Below, one piece after another: positions 16,281-24,712 of a stretch of DNA of 60,837 nt. A program made the position numbers and the translations under genes. The notes below the pieces were generated by a model. That model had not been told where the DNA came from and searched no databases. It saw only the letters and a list, made by a program, of their open reading frames with translations. Each line of letters opens with the position of its first letter. Position 1 is the stretch's first letter. The DNA lies in assembly GCA_017592665.1 (NCBI GenBank), contig JAGFNW010000045.1:1-60837 (forward strand), read 5' to 3'. This stretch comes from Streptosporangiaceae bacterium NEAU-GS5 (lineage in GTDB: Bacteria > Actinomycetota > Actinomycetes > Streptosporangiales > Streptosporangiaceae).

Positions 16281-16994
16281 ATGGCGCGACGCATGGCTAC
16301 GAGCGGCATCATCCTCACTATTGCCCTCCTTGCTGTTGGATTCATACTGGCGTCGCCGCTGTTGCTGGACTCGCTTCAATATTATGGCCACCTCGACTGG
16401 TCGAAGCTTAGTAATATTGGTCAGTCGTTCGATGCCGCTGGCACGGTCATAACCGCACTCAGCTTCATTGTGATTGCCATGTCAATGATCTATCAGGCGC
16501 GCATGATGCGGATCACCCAACTGCAGGCGCATCGCCAGTTTCATCAGGAGCTCCTGCTGTCACAGATGGCTGATGCAGATCTGATGGATGTCTTGAGTCC
16601 TACAGCGCTAGACCCACGATCTCGGCAACGTAAGCGCGTGCTGCTGTGGGTCAATCTGTGGGTGTCATTTTGGTGGATGAATTACTCATCCGGTTTTCTC
16701 TATGAGCGGGAGCTTCGTCACCTTGCAAGACGGGAATTATTTAGCTCTGAGGCGGGGCGAGAGTACTGGAGGCAGAATCGGGCAGGATGGAGCAGGATGG
16801 CCTCACGACAGTCCCGAAAATTCACGCAAATACTGAACGAAGAGTTCATGCGCGTGGAGCAGGATGTGGCAGCAGACAGACTGGTGATGTCGGGTGAGCA
16901 GCCGGCGCGCCTAGATATATCGAAAGTTGCCGCGGCAAGCCTCGGCGTCGGTGCTGCTCTTCTGTTGTGGAAAGCAGTGCGGCGCTTGCAGTGA
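16281..16994 (+). CDS. DUF6082-like membrane protein
   Basis: A 237-residue protein with two N-terminal membrane helices (GIILTIALLAVGFILASPLL; AAGTVITALSFIVIAMSMIY) around a short loop (DWSKLSNIGQSFDAAG), then a cytoplasmic helical domain (QARMMRITQLQAHRQFHQEL ... ). This layout, 'iGq.f.aa...isalal...vs...Qar..r..q.qa.R..h.eL', is that of actinobacterial DUF6082 proteins of unknown function. It has a C-terminal hydrophobic segment (AAASLGVGAALLLW). The start is supported by AGGGAGCG. It stands alone. Confidence 0.75.
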   Translation: MARRMATSGIILTIALLAVGFILASPLLLDSLQYYGHLDWSKLSNIGQSFDAAGTVITALSFIVIAMSMIYQARMMRITQLQAHRQFHQELLLSQMADADLMDVLSPTALDPRSRQRKRVLLWVNLWVSFWWMNYSSGFLYERELRHLARRELFSSEAGREYWRQNRAGWSRMASRQSRKFTQILNEEFMRVEQDVAADRLVMSGEQPARLDISKVAAASLGVGAALLLWKAVRRLQ

Positions 16995-17058
16995 CGTCGA
17001 ACTGAGGTGGCCTTAGCCTGCCGGGTCTCTCGACGAGTTGGCGGCTTGGCGTCACCTT

Positions 17059-17304
17059 TCACAAGGCGCGGCGCCTAGCGGGCTCGGGACGGTCTGCAAT
17101 CCAGCGCAGTAACCGGAATGCACGCTCGCTGAGGCGGCGCGAACCGAACAGCGCGGTCGCAAGGATAGTGACGCTCATGGCTATCTCAAGACCCGCCATC
17201 ACAGCACCGACCGCGGGATGGAAGGCCCAGGTGGCTGAGGGAGCAGCTGCGACCGTGAGGACGACCGCGGTCTGGCGGCCAATTCGTGGCATCCGTCTGG
17301 ACAT
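17059..17304 (-). CDS. Small membrane protein
   Basis: An 81-residue protein with two hydrophobic segments (TAVVLTVAAAPSATWAFHPA and VMAGLEIAMSVTILATALF), ending in a charged ALFGSRRLSERAFRLLRWI tail. Similar small proteins occur in other actinomycetes but have no function. ATG 17304 is favoured; an in-frame TTG at 17352 would add a charged N-terminus. It is convergent with the DUF6082-like gene and divergent from the lectin gene. Confidence 0.6.
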   Translation of the reverse strand: MSRRMPRIGRQTAVVLTVAAAPSATWAFHPAVGAVMAGLEIAMSVTILATALFGSRRLSERAFRLLRWIADRPEPARRRAL

Positions 17305-17406
17305 GACCCGATTCCATCGACCAGGTCGTTCGAGGTCTCGTAACCTAGACAACCCCGGGTCGCCCCGGGTCGTAGAGAAAGTCCCTCATCGGACCAGGAG
17401 GAGCTG

Positions 17407-18384
17407 ATGGTAGAGCCTTCCACCGGTTCCGAAGACGGCCAGCGGATCTTTATTGACTACCTTGCTCAGGCGCGTACGACGGCCTGGAATCCGTCGTCTA
17501 AATGGCTGGCTCGACGCTCAGGTATCCCCAAAACCACTGTCGAGTCGTTGATCGGTGGTCGACGCAAGCGGCTACCTGACTGGACAAGCCAAGTCGAGCC
17601 GCTGCTGCAGGCCTACCGTCACAAGGTGGAGGAGGACGGACGCGGTGATCCCGACGCCGTGCTCGGAAATATGACGGCCTGGAAACGCGCTTATGACGAC
17701 GCTCAGAACCGCCGGCCTGTCGTCTCTCCCCTCCCCGTGTCAGCGGTCAAGGCATCGCCAAGACCACCTAAGCCGGCCCGCCAAAGCCATCGGCTGTTCG
17801 TGGGCGGTGCGATTCTGGTCGTCGCAGCGGTGCTGGGAGCGGTGGTGGTGTATTGGATGAATACGTCAGCGCCTCAGGGTGCCCCGGTGTCGTCGCACAC
17901 GGGAGTGGGAACGAGCCAGGCGACGACGACCGCGGGATGCGTGAAGGGTGAGCTGTCGTACGCGGTTCGCAATCACGATAGTCACCAGTATCTCGCGGCT
18001 GCGGACAAACCCCGTATGGCGAGTACAGGCTCAATGATCTGTTTCTTGCCAGCGTGCGTGATGGCCTCGGCGGGCTCGCCGGCATGTACGACTGACTTCT
18101 CCATCACTACGTCTGGTCGATCGCAGGTCTGCATGGACTACGCAGCCGGGACCTCTGGCAGCTCCCCGACCGAAGTGCTCTGGCGGCCATGTACAGGCGG
18201 AGCGAGCCAACAGTGGTTCATCGAGTATCACTGGCGGAACGCAGTAGGAACGGCGTATTACCGGATCCATTTGGCGCAGAACAAGGCGCTGTGTCTCCAG
18301 CAGGCATCGAAGGACGGCTTGGATAGCCCGCTGATTATGGCGGAGTGCGATGACGGATGGCTGCAACAGTGGGTTTTTGAATGA
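17407..18384 (+). CDS. HTH - TM - ricin-B-type lectin domain protein
   Basis: A 325-residue protein. The N-terminal cytoplasmic HTH-like region (about 25-80; SGIPKTTVESLIGGRRKRLP) resembles the degenerate HTH found on many actinobacterial membrane proteins. One transmembrane helix follows (LFVGGAILVVAAVLGAVVVY, about residue 140), then a Thr/Ser linker and an outside domain with two QxW motifs (QQWFIEY, LQQWVFE) and CLQ/C pairs typical of ricin-B beta-trefoil lectins. It probably senses or binds a carbohydrate outside. A strong ribosome site (AGGAGGAGCTG) precedes ATG 17407. No enzyme domain. Confidence 0.75.
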   Translation: MVEPSTGSEDGQRIFIDYLAQARTTAWNPSSKWLARRSGIPKTTVESLIGGRRKRLPDWTSQVEPLLQAYRHKVEEDGRGDPDAVLGNMTAWKRAYDDAQNRRPVVSPLPVSAVKASPRPPKPARQSHRLFVGGAILVVAAVLGAVVVYWMNTSAPQGAPVSSHTGVGTSQATTTAGCVKGELSYAVRNHDSHQYLAAADKPRMASTGSMICFLPACVMASAGSPACTTDFSITTSGRSQVCMDYAAGTSGSSPTEVLWRPCTGGASQQWFIEYHWRNAVGTAYYRIHLAQNKALCLQQASKDGLDSPLIMAECDDGWLQQWVFE

Positions 18385-18391
18385 CATGGAT

Positions 18392-18418
18392 TTTCAAGCT
18401 CACTATGGTAGACGTGCT
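18392..18418. repeat. 27-bp imperfect direct repeat, copy A
   Basis: Shares about 22 of 27 positions with 19565-19591 (both contain TTTCAAG.TCA.TAT and AGACGTGCT). The second copy contains the -10 box of the gene at 18462-19562; this copy lies beyond that gene's 3' end. Confidence 0.5.
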
Positions 18419-18461
18419 AATCATCACGGCATCGCGGCAGGGGGATGTAATGCGGTTCCAG

Positions 18462-19562
18462 TCAGGCTGGCTTTTCTTCGAGTGCCCAGACGAACGCCAC
18501 ACCGGACTTGGGGAAGACCCAACCGTTATAGCTCACCTGAACGGCAGGCGTGGGGATGGACCTGGGCGTGTGTAGGACGTGGGGCTGGCGAGCGCCGGCG
18601 ATGAAGTCGAGCACACTCACGTGGTGGATACCGCAGCCCCCGTATTGAAAGTCGATCTTGAGGCCCTTGGACGGCCGGCCGATGTCGACGTACAAGAGGT
18701 GCCCGCGCTGCTGGATGAGGGCGCGCGAGGTATACGACAGCTGGACTTCGGGGTGACCTGCGGACGACTGCTCGCCGAGGTGGACGGTGTAGATCTGGGC
18801 GCCAGCACGCTGCGTGCGACGAATCGACTGCTCCTGCCCGTCTACGGTGCACTGCGTCAGCTCGAAGGCCGCGGATGAGGCGGCGTCCAGGCCGGCAACA
18901 GGTTCAAAGTGGAAGACGCTGGTCGTGGTGGGGTCGGCGAGAAGTTCTCGATACTCGGCTTGGTCGCCAACGCAGGCGAAGCGCAGCACAGAGCTCGTGG
19001 GACGGACCCGGTACTCCCAGCGAGCGGTGGCGATGAACATCGGATTGTGCGTGGACGGTGGGCCGTCCGTCCAGGGTGCAAGGGTGATGGTCACCTGGAC
19101 GTCATGCCAGCGCTCGGGAGCCTGGAGGACTTGCTGGCGGAGGTCAGCGTAGACATCTCTGGCCAACTGCTTGTCGCCGAGTTGGATGGCCAAGCTGTTG
19201 CGGATGATCTGATCGAGCGTCTCGGGTGAGGCGACCTGGGCAAGGTCATCGGCATTAAAGGCGAAGCCCTCGATGACGGCATCGCGGATGGCGGGAGCGG
19301 CGTCGCCTAGGACAGTGCGTAAGCGGGCGACGGCTCGGGTCTCGGCGTCTTCTTTGTCGATGTAGGTGAAGGCCACCACGATCAGGCCGGTGGTGAACAG
19401 GGCCGAGCCGATATCGGTGGCAGGTAGGAGGTCGAGCCACTCCCAGCCGGTTACGCCGTCAGACCAGTGCGCCAGGACGAGCAATGCGATCCCCGCCACA
19501 GTGCAGAGGGTGGCAAGCAGGGTGAGCTTGGTCTGGTAGAGCCGGTGAAGCGCGTCGTACAT
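18462..19562 (-). CDS. Membrane protein with large unknown cytoplasmic domain
   Basis: A 366-residue protein. Two N-terminal membrane helices (LTLLATLCTVAGIALLVLAH; IGSALFTTGLIVVAFTYI) are followed by a long soluble region: a helical part (DKEDAETRAVARLRTVLGDA ... ) and then a beta-rich C-terminal half (TARWEYRVRPTSSVLRFACV ... ). Not recognised. A TATAAT box lies 12 nt before ATG 19562, so the 5' leader is very short and no ribosome site is visible. It is bracketed by 27-bp direct repeats. Possibly a membrane sensor; function unknown. Confidence 0.75.
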   Translation of the reverse strand: MYDALHRLYQTKLTLLATLCTVAGIALLVLAHWSDGVTGWEWLDLLPATDIGSALFTTGLIVVAFTYIDKEDAETRAVARLRTVLGDAAPAIRDAVIEGFAFNADDLAQVASPETLDQIIRNSLAIQLGDKQLARDVYADLRQQVLQAPERWHDVQVTITLAPWTDGPPSTHNPMFIATARWEYRVRPTSSVLRFACVGDQAEYRELLADPTTTSVFHFEPVAGLDAASSAAFELTQCTVDGQEQSIRRTQRAGAQIYTVHLGEQSSAGHPEVQLSYTSRALIQQRGHLLYVDIGRPSKGLKIDFQYGGCGIHHVSVLDFIAGARQPHVLHTPRSIPTPAVQVSYNGWVFPKSGVAFVWALEEKPA

Positions 19563-19564
19563 GG

Positions 19565-19591
19565 TTTCAAGATCATTATAGCAGACGTGCT
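19565..19591. repeat. 27-bp imperfect direct repeat, copy B (contains a -10 box)
   Basis: The partner of 18392-18418. On the minus strand it carries TATAAT (19580-19575), the likely -10 box for ATG 19562. Confidence 0.5.
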
Positions 19592-19653
19592 GGTGATGGC
19601 CCGAGAAGGACCTGCCTGGTCAATCCAGACTTGAGGGGCTTGAACAGAGAAGG

Positions 19654-19679
19654 GGTCCCGGCCAGGTTGGCCCGGGACC
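19654..19679 (-). terminator. Hairpin after the glycine-rich peptide gene
   Basis: A GC-rich stem GGTCCCGG / CCGGGACC (19654-19661, 19672-19679), extended by GCCA/TGGC pairs. It lies 28 nt beyond the stop of the 31-residue peptide gene and upstream of the next gene's promoter. A U-run is weak. Confidence 0.55.
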
Positions 19680-19706
19680 TTGGGTGCGTGGGTTTCGAGC
19701 GCGGTC

Positions 19707-19802
19707 CTACTCGTCGCCTCCGTCGTTGCTGTCGCTGCCGTAGCCGCCGCCACCTCCGCTGCCGCCGCCCATACCGCCCATGCGGGCATAGTTGGTGATC
19801 AC
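19707..19802 (-). CDS. Glycine-rich 31-residue peptide
   Basis: A short open frame of 31 residues: VITNYARM, then a Gly/Ser run (GGMGGGSGGGGGYGS) and an acidic tail (DSNDGGDE). GTG 19802 is preceded by GGAGGGGAG at a good distance and a hairpin follows the stop, so it looks like a free-standing gene. It is divergent from an XRE regulator (19968) across a region with repeated AGACG(T/C)A sites. No cysteine, so not a typical lanthipeptide; no signal peptide. It could be a small structural or signalling peptide or a modified-peptide precursor, but no maturation enzyme is next to it. Confidence 0.5.
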   Translation of the reverse strand: MITNYARMGGMGGGSGGGGGYGSDSNDGGDE

Positions 19803-19883
19803 TAGCGTCTCCCCTCCATGGAACGCTCGGGCCACGATGTGGCTCTACGTCGTCGATCGACGTCCGAGCAAGGCATCCACAGT

Positions 19884-19954
19884 AAGACGCATAGTCATGA
19901 GACGTAAATAGTTGAGATTTATAGTCTCTGGACTCATCGGCTTGAGACGTATGG
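19884..19954. promoter_or_regulatory. Divergent control region with three AGACGYA repeats
   Basis: AAGACGCATAG (19884-19894), TGAGACGTAAATAG (19898-19911) and TTGAGACGTATGG (19942-19954) are direct repeats in an AT-rich region between the glycine-rich peptide gene and the XRE gene. TATAGT (19920-19925) is a possible -10 box for the XRE gene. They are candidate operators for the XRE protein. Confidence 0.5.
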
Positions 19955-19967
19955 AGTTGGGCCTGTT

Positions 19968-20219
19968 ATGGCAGGTCAGCCCCTCTTTCAAGCCGCACAG
20001 ATCTTCGGGGAACGCGTGCGGAGTCGTCGGCTTGCCCTTGGCATGAGCCAGGAGCAACTCGCCGACGCTATCGGGCTGCATTGGACATTTGTCGGCCAGG
20101 TCGAGCGTGGGCAGCGCAATATCAGCTTGCGCAACATCTTGAAGCTGGCCGAGGGTCTGGAGATCGATCCGGGCGAGCTCGTCGCGGGCCTGAGAGGTCC
20201 CAGTAGCGCTCCTGCCTGA
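19968..20219 (+). CDS. XRE-family transcriptional regulator, short
   Basis: An 83-residue Cro/C1-type HTH protein with a complete five-helix domain: FGERVRSRRLALGMSQEQLA, DAIGLHWTFVGQVERGQRNI and LRNILKLAEGLEIDPGELV. No second domain, so it is a simple repressor type. It lies 165 nt from the divergent glycine-rich peptide gene with repeated sites in between, suggesting it regulates both. No good ribosome site precedes ATG 19968; a nearly leaderless transcript is possible. Confidence 0.88.
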   Translation: MAGQPLFQAAQIFGERVRSRRLALGMSQEQLADAIGLHWTFVGQVERGQRNISLRNILKLAEGLEIDPGELVAGLRGPSSAPA

Positions 20220-20563
20220 CCTGGCGAGCGAAGAGCGTTATACGAGACTCAAAAACCTGCGAGCCAGACTCGCACTTACGCCGAAGAGCTTCCAGCAGGC
20301 GAGTTAAGTGTTAACCCGGCATTACCCGCGCCAAGGGGACGTACGAACGCGCCCAATCCTCGCGTCGAGCTGCGGCAACCTCGGCATGCCCACTTTGTAC
20401 TGCGCGCGCACGCGTTCAACTAACTACGAATAATCCGTGTTCATTTGTCACGTATCACGGCGGGCAGCACCGTCCAATCGAAGCGTGAGGAGATGCGCCA
20501 CGTCTGATACTGGGAACACAGCGCATCTGTCTTCCCTTCAGTCCCGATCAAGCGGACAATGGG
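20220..20563. other. Intergenic stretch without a recognised feature
   Basis: 344 bases between the XRE gene and the next membrane protein gene. Short frames only, no convincing start or RNA structure. Confidence 0.4.
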
Positions 20564-21394
20564 ATGCCCGCGACCGAGTGGTATGTATATTTGGGGCACG
20601 CCTTGCCGAAAGAAGCAGCCGAAAATGCTGAAAAGGGTTGGCGCAAAATCCTCACCTTGCCCTGGCTGTTGTTCGTCACAGTGTTGACGGCGATCGCTTC
20701 AACTGGTGTGGCCTATATCGCAACCAACGTGGAGGAATCGTCAACAGAGGCCGACCCCGTGAAAGTCGCGGTTGAGACCAATCCTGCGAAGGTGGGTGCG
20801 TTCTCCGACATGCGCCAAGGCATGGTAATCCCCTTAGTTAAAGAGGTTCATGATTCACCAGGTGAGGGATGCGGCAATTTCCACGATTGGGCGCGGGCCA
20901 AACATGGCGTAGATGCCGACGCGACCCGGATGCAAATCACCGTGCAAGGGCGCGCAGCAGGCGAAACTCTGATATCGAAAATGCGCGTGATCATAGTCCA
21001 ACGCTTGGCACCTATAAAGGGGCTAACCGTAGAATGCCCGTCGGCCGGCAGTGTTAGCCTGCGACTGCTCGCGGTGGATTTAGATCAACGCAATCCGCAG
21101 CTCGAATATGCTGGAAAGCGGCCATTCGGCTTCACGATCGCAGCCGGCGAGACGGAGACTTTTATCGTCACGGCGCTAGCTAGCAAAGCGCATTACCTGT
21201 GGCGCATAGAGATGGATGTAGTCGCCGGAGAAACGAAGTCCGTCATCCAAGTAGACGACAATGGAAAGCCGTTCGAGACTACGCCCGGCACCAAAGGTTT
21301 ATGGAGCTGGAATTACGAAAATGCTTGGGCGCTGCGAAACGGGTTGGAAAGAGTCGTCAGCGGTAAGTCCGTCACAACCAAGTCTACGCCATGA
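20564..21394 (+). CDS. Membrane-anchored hypothetical protein, partner of a beta-propeller protein
   Basis: A 276-residue protein. A short charged N-terminus is followed by one membrane helix (LPWLLFVTVLTAIASTGVAY, about residue 33) and a soluble domain of about 220 residues, beta-rich (VKVAVETNPAKVGAF; TRMQITVQGRAAGETLISKM; FGFTIAAGETETFIVTALAS). Not recognised. Its stop overlaps the start of the WD40-like gene (ATGA at 21391-21394), echoing the coupled pair at 6737-8502. Base composition is lower in GC than its neighbours. Confidence 0.72.
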   Translation: MPATEWYVYLGHALPKEAAENAEKGWRKILTLPWLLFVTVLTAIASTGVAYIATNVEESSTEADPVKVAVETNPAKVGAFSDMRQGMVIPLVKEVHDSPGEGCGNFHDWARAKHGVDADATRMQITVQGRAAGETLISKMRVIIVQRLAPIKGLTVECPSAGSVSLRLLAVDLDQRNPQLEYAGKRPFGFTIAAGETETFIVTALASKAHYLWRIEMDVVAGETKSVIQVDDNGKPFETTPGTKGLWSWNYENAWALRNGLERVVSGKSVTTKSTP

Positions 21395-22485
21395 CGATCC
21401 AGGGCCGTAGGGTTTCTCTTGGTGTCTTTGTGACACTTCTGGTGGTAGCCGCATTGATCGGCGCTGGTTCCATCGTATGGTGGCGGCTTGCCTCTGCCGA
21501 CCGGAGCGGCCCTCCCGCCCCCATTGCCCAGGCATCCGATTCGCGCTCTCCGTCGCGGCCTTTCAAGATTGGGCGCCCAGAGAAGCTTGTCGCCTCGGTG
21601 TACGGCAACGAAGTTACAGCAGTCGCTCCGAAGCCCGACGGCACATTAGCAATTGGGACCGATTCCGGAGGATTGTACCTTGCCACCTTGCCTGAGGTGC
21701 GGACACAGAAATTCCGGAAAATAGCGAAATTATCCCTGCCGGTTACTAGCGTCGCGGTTTCGGGTAATGGTCAAGTAGTTGCAGCCCTAAGTAGCGACAA
21801 CGAGAGAGCGGAGATAGCAATTTACCAGGCCGGCCGATCGGCAATCACAATACATATAGCTGATGCTTGGGAAGCAGATACGATCGCGCTGAACGAATCC
21901 GGCACCGAACTTGCTGCAGCTGCCTTCGAAGTTGCGATATATGAAGTAGCGACTGGGCGCCGCTTGCAAAAGCTCGAATTTCCGGACGTAGCTAGCGGCA
22001 TCTCGGCGGCATCGAGCGTAGCCTTCAGGCCTAACGGCGATATCGCCCTGCTATCTAACGAGGGAGTTCTAACCGAGCATCTCAAGAACGGATCACCCGG
22101 GGCTAAGTTTCGCGTATGCGGTTGCGAGTCCATAGCACAGGCCTTTGATCCGTCGGCGGAGCATGCGATATTTCGGACGAAGTATGGGCATCTGGTCGTG
22201 ATGTTGGTTGACACTGGGGAGTTCATCACTGATAAGACAATATATACGGCCTCCATTGACTATTTTGATCTCGCGGTAGACCGTGAGGGGCGCCGTGTGC
22301 TGGCAGCTTCTCCGTCTGGCCGGTTCCTTCTGTGGGATCTCGCCAGGAAGCGGGTGCTTGCCCGGGGAAGCTCATTCCCCAAGGGCTTTCTTGTGGTCGC
22401 CTTTTTCGATGGTGGTCACTTACTCCTCAGGTGGCCGAGTGACACAGGTCCCGGAGAGTCATATTGGTTAAGCAGCCTAGAGTAG
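21391..22485 (+). CDS. Membrane-anchored WD40-like beta-propeller protein
   Basis: A 364-residue protein. One N-terminal membrane helix (SLGVFVTLLVVAALIGAGSI) is followed by a propeller of divergent WD40-type repeats: VTSVAVSGNGQVVAALSSDN, AASSVAFRPNGDIALLSNEG and REGRRVLAASPSGRFLLWDL. About six to seven blades fit the length. No catalytic domain. Translationally coupled with the preceding membrane protein, so the two probably form a complex. Gene ends 86 nt before the convergent nuclease-like gene. Confidence 0.75.
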   Translation: MTIQGRRVSLGVFVTLLVVAALIGAGSIVWWRLASADRSGPPAPIAQASDSRSPSRPFKIGRPEKLVASVYGNEVTAVAPKPDGTLAIGTDSGGLYLATLPEVRTQKFRKIAKLSLPVTSVAVSGNGQVVAALSSDNERAEIAIYQAGRSAITIHIADAWEADTIALNESGTELAAAAFEVAIYEVATGRRLQKLEFPDVASGISAASSVAFRPNGDIALLSNEGVLTEHLKNGSPGAKFRVCGCESIAQAFDPSAEHAIFRTKYGHLVVMLVDTGEFITDKTIYTASIDYFDLAVDREGRRVLAASPSGRFLLWDLARKRVLARGSSFPKGFLVVAFFDGGHLLLRWPSDTGPGESYWLSSLE

Positions 22486-22570
22486 AGACTTAGGTCGCTA
22501 GCCAGTTCTAAGCTAGCTAGCAGCACTTCTCTTGACGCGTCACTCGGATCACGAGCTCGAGGTTCGTACA

Positions 22571-23692
22571 CTAATTATGCCGACCCAATAGCCTCTCAAA
22601 AAATTCACGTACTACCACGCTCGCATTAGGCTGCATGAGTTCGTATCCACCAAAGCGGTACACCTCATAGCCCTTGAGCCTGAGCTTGCGGTCCTCTGCC
22701 ACCATCTCGGAATAGAGCCTAGGAGACGCCGCATCACCCTGGGCGTAGTGCTGCTTGCCGTCCACCTCCAAGACGATGCGTACGCCATGAGGCAAGAGCA
22801 TGAGAAAGTCCATGCGCTCACGCAGGAGAGCGCCCTCTTTGCCGAGCCGCTCTTTGCGGGTCCGCGGATCATAGTGAAGGTACACCTGTGGGAGGAGAAC
22901 GGTTTGTGCTCTACCATCGTCACGCCGATAGCGTTCACCGTAGGTGCGAAACAGAATTTTTTCCGGCTCGCTGGCAAGCGACTGATACAAGCGACGATAT
23001 AGATTGCGGGCTACTTCGGTATCGTCGTGTTCATCCAACCCTTTATAGGTGCGCCACCAGTCGGTGAGCTCGCCTAGGGTCAAGCCGGCATCACCGAGAG
23101 GCCTGTCGTAGAACAAGCAATACTCGGCGTTGCTCGTGATCTCGACTACGTTATTTAGGGCATCTCGCAGGACGATCTCGGGCTTCGGACCACTTGAGGC
23201 AAAGATGATGTTTTTGAGTTCGCCGTCAACACCCCGGATGGCTCCGGCAAGCTCCCGGTCCTCAAGTTCAGCAAGTTGCCGGAATACTGGCTCGAAGGCT
23301 GCTTGTAGGTAGCCGCGGCGTGCGCCCCAGCCGCCGCCACCGGACATACCGTTGGCACTCCAGTACCCGTGGAAGCCTTTGAAGTCGCGAAATGGCAATT
23401 CAAACTTGATGCTCAGGCGCCGAAGGACCGAACGCAGTGCACGTAGGACAAGCGCCACCGCTGGATCGTCTAGCTTCTGCTCTCCATGTGTTCCATAGGC
23501 GACGAGCTCGTCATGTGCTAAGGCCGCCAGGCCTTGAGCAGCCTCAAGATCGCTTGTTCCATCAAGAGGCTGCTGCCGGAGTTGCTCGACCAACGCCACA
23601 TCGAGCACATCTCGCACGCGCCACTGAGGATCTAGGCCTTTGAAGTGCCACTCTGGGTCTTCTTCAGGAACTAGGAAGTCCTCGGGCTGCAT
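22571..23692 (-). CDS. AbiJ-like N-terminal domain with Vsr/DUF559-type nuclease domain
   Basis: A 373-residue protein. The region around residues 95-145 (FKGFHGYWSANGMSGGGGWG then ARRGYLQ) resembles the AbiJ-NTD3 type domain of abortive-infection proteins (my reading). The C-terminal ~80 residues form a PD-(D/E)xK nuclease of the Vsr/DUF559 type: ERMDFLMLLPHGVRIVLEVD, with Asp, then the E-x-D-GK core (EVDGKQHY), followed by YSEMVAEDRKLRLKGYEVYR. ATG 23692 follows TAATAT by 6 nt (leaderless layout). Probably a defence nuclease. It is the first gene of the defence-like island and lies 32 nt downstream of an HsdR-N-like gene. Confidence 0.7.
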   Translation of the reverse strand: MQPEDFLVPEEDPEWHFKGLDPQWRVRDVLDVALVEQLRQQPLDGTSDLEAAQGLAALAHDELVAYGTHGEQKLDDPAVALVLRALRSVLRRLSIKFELPFRDFKGFHGYWSANGMSGGGGWGARRGYLQAAFEPVFRQLAELEDRELAGAIRGVDGELKNIIFASSGPKPEIVLRDALNNVVEITSNAEYCLFYDRPLGDAGLTLGELTDWWRTYKGLDEHDDTEVARNLYRRLYQSLASEPEKILFRTYGERYRRDDGRAQTVLLPQVYLHYDPRTRKERLGKEGALLRERMDFLMLLPHGVRIVLEVDGKQHYAQGDAASPRLYSEMVAEDRKLRLKGYEVYRFGGYELMQPNASVVVREFFERLLGRHN

Positions 23693-23698
23693 GATCGA

Positions 23699-23719
23699 AT
23701 ATTACTACGACTCGTAGTA
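23699..23719 (-). promoter_or_regulatory. -10 box and palindromic operator before the AbiJ-like gene
   Basis: TAATAT (23704-23699, minus strand) ends 6 nt before ATG 23692. It overlaps the edge of a perfect palindrome TACTACGA-C-TCGTAGTA (23703-23719), well placed for a repressor to block the promoter. Confidence 0.5.
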
Positions 23720-23724
23720 GGGCT

Positions 23725-24513
23725 CTAAATGAGCGCTTCCGCTCGCAGGACCTCGTCCCGCAGGATACGAGCCAAGTCGCCAGCGTCTGGGTTGTGGCCG
23801 GTCTGGCGCCGGACTTCCTTGCGGATGGTGTCAATGACGACGTCGCCGAGGAGCACCTGGGCGAGGGCCCTGGGTGAGGTGGCGGCGCGCGCCTTCCAGA
23901 GCTCGTCGATAAGGCGCTTTTTGAAGGCTTGCTTGCTCAGGTAGAACAACGCATCGGTCTTGACCGATGGAGAGTCGGAGCCGAGCAGATCCACTTCAAG
24001 GGCCAGGTCGATGATGACGGGCAGGCCACCGGTCATGTGGTAGACCTGCCAGACCTGACCGTTGGTAAGGATCATCCACTCGACGCCCTCATTGACGGCG
24101 TACATCTGCACCTGGCGCAGGTGCTTGACGCCTAGCTTTTGAGTACAGCGCTTGACCTCGATGAAGGCCACGAGCTGCTTGTCGATGCGGACGCCATAGT
24201 CGGCGAATTCACCTTTGACCTGGTACTCCATGGTGAGCTCGTCGTACTTGTCGTAGCCCAGGCCGTCACAGAGAAAATCAGTGACGAGGAGTCGTGTTTC
24301 AGCCTCATTGGCATCGCGAGCGAGAAGATCGGTGAGCGGCTTCGAGTAGCGGCGGATAGCGGCTTTGACGCGGTCACGGGCCTCCGTCTCCCACTTGGGA
24401 GCGGAGCGGGAGGGAACGGTGGCCTTCTTGCTGATCACCGCGTCGGTACTGGCGACCTTGACGGGTACCACTGTGTCGGCTGCCGGGTTTACCGCTGCTA
24501 CCTGCTCGCTCAT
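23725..24513 (-). CDS. HsdR N-terminal-like nuclease protein (HSDR_N_2 type)
   Basis: A 262-residue protein with a type I restriction R-subunit N-terminal nuclease domain (about 75-190): ETRLLVTDFLCDGLGYDKYD, then EFADYGVRIDKQLVAFIEVK with the D...ExK catalytic core, and the downstream QVQMYAVNEGVEWMILTNGQ segment. The helicase motor of HsdR is absent; families of such stand-alone proteins are common in bacteria. The C-terminal ~70 residues are helical. ATG 24513 is favoured over 24522 because GAGGG fits it. It might act with the neighbouring nuclease genes, but no modification or specificity subunits are present. Confidence 0.82.
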   Translation of the reverse strand: MSEQVAAVNPAADTVVPVKVASTDAVISKKATVPSRSAPKWETEARDRVKAAIRRYSKPLTDLLARDANEAETRLLVTDFLCDGLGYDKYDELTMEYQVKGEFADYGVRIDKQLVAFIEVKRCTQKLGVKHLRQVQMYAVNEGVEWMILTNGQVWQVYHMTGGLPVIIDLALEVDLLGSDSPSVKTDALFYLSKQAFKKRLIDELWKARAATSPRALAQVLLGDVVIDTIRKEVRRQTGHNPDAGDLARILRDEVLRAEALI

Positions 24514-24712
24514 TCCACTCATCCCTCATCTTCGTCACATGCGACAAGGCAGGTTACGCTGCGTCTCAGGGACCTCGCAGGTAATTGCGTGGTTTGCGGT
24601 CGGATCGTTCCATTTTGGCTGGCGAGACGATCTTTGCTGCCGTGCGTCTCGTGTGTGTATCACCACGCCGCGCACGAGCAGCACCTTGTGGCGATATAGG
24701 GCAATATGCCCA

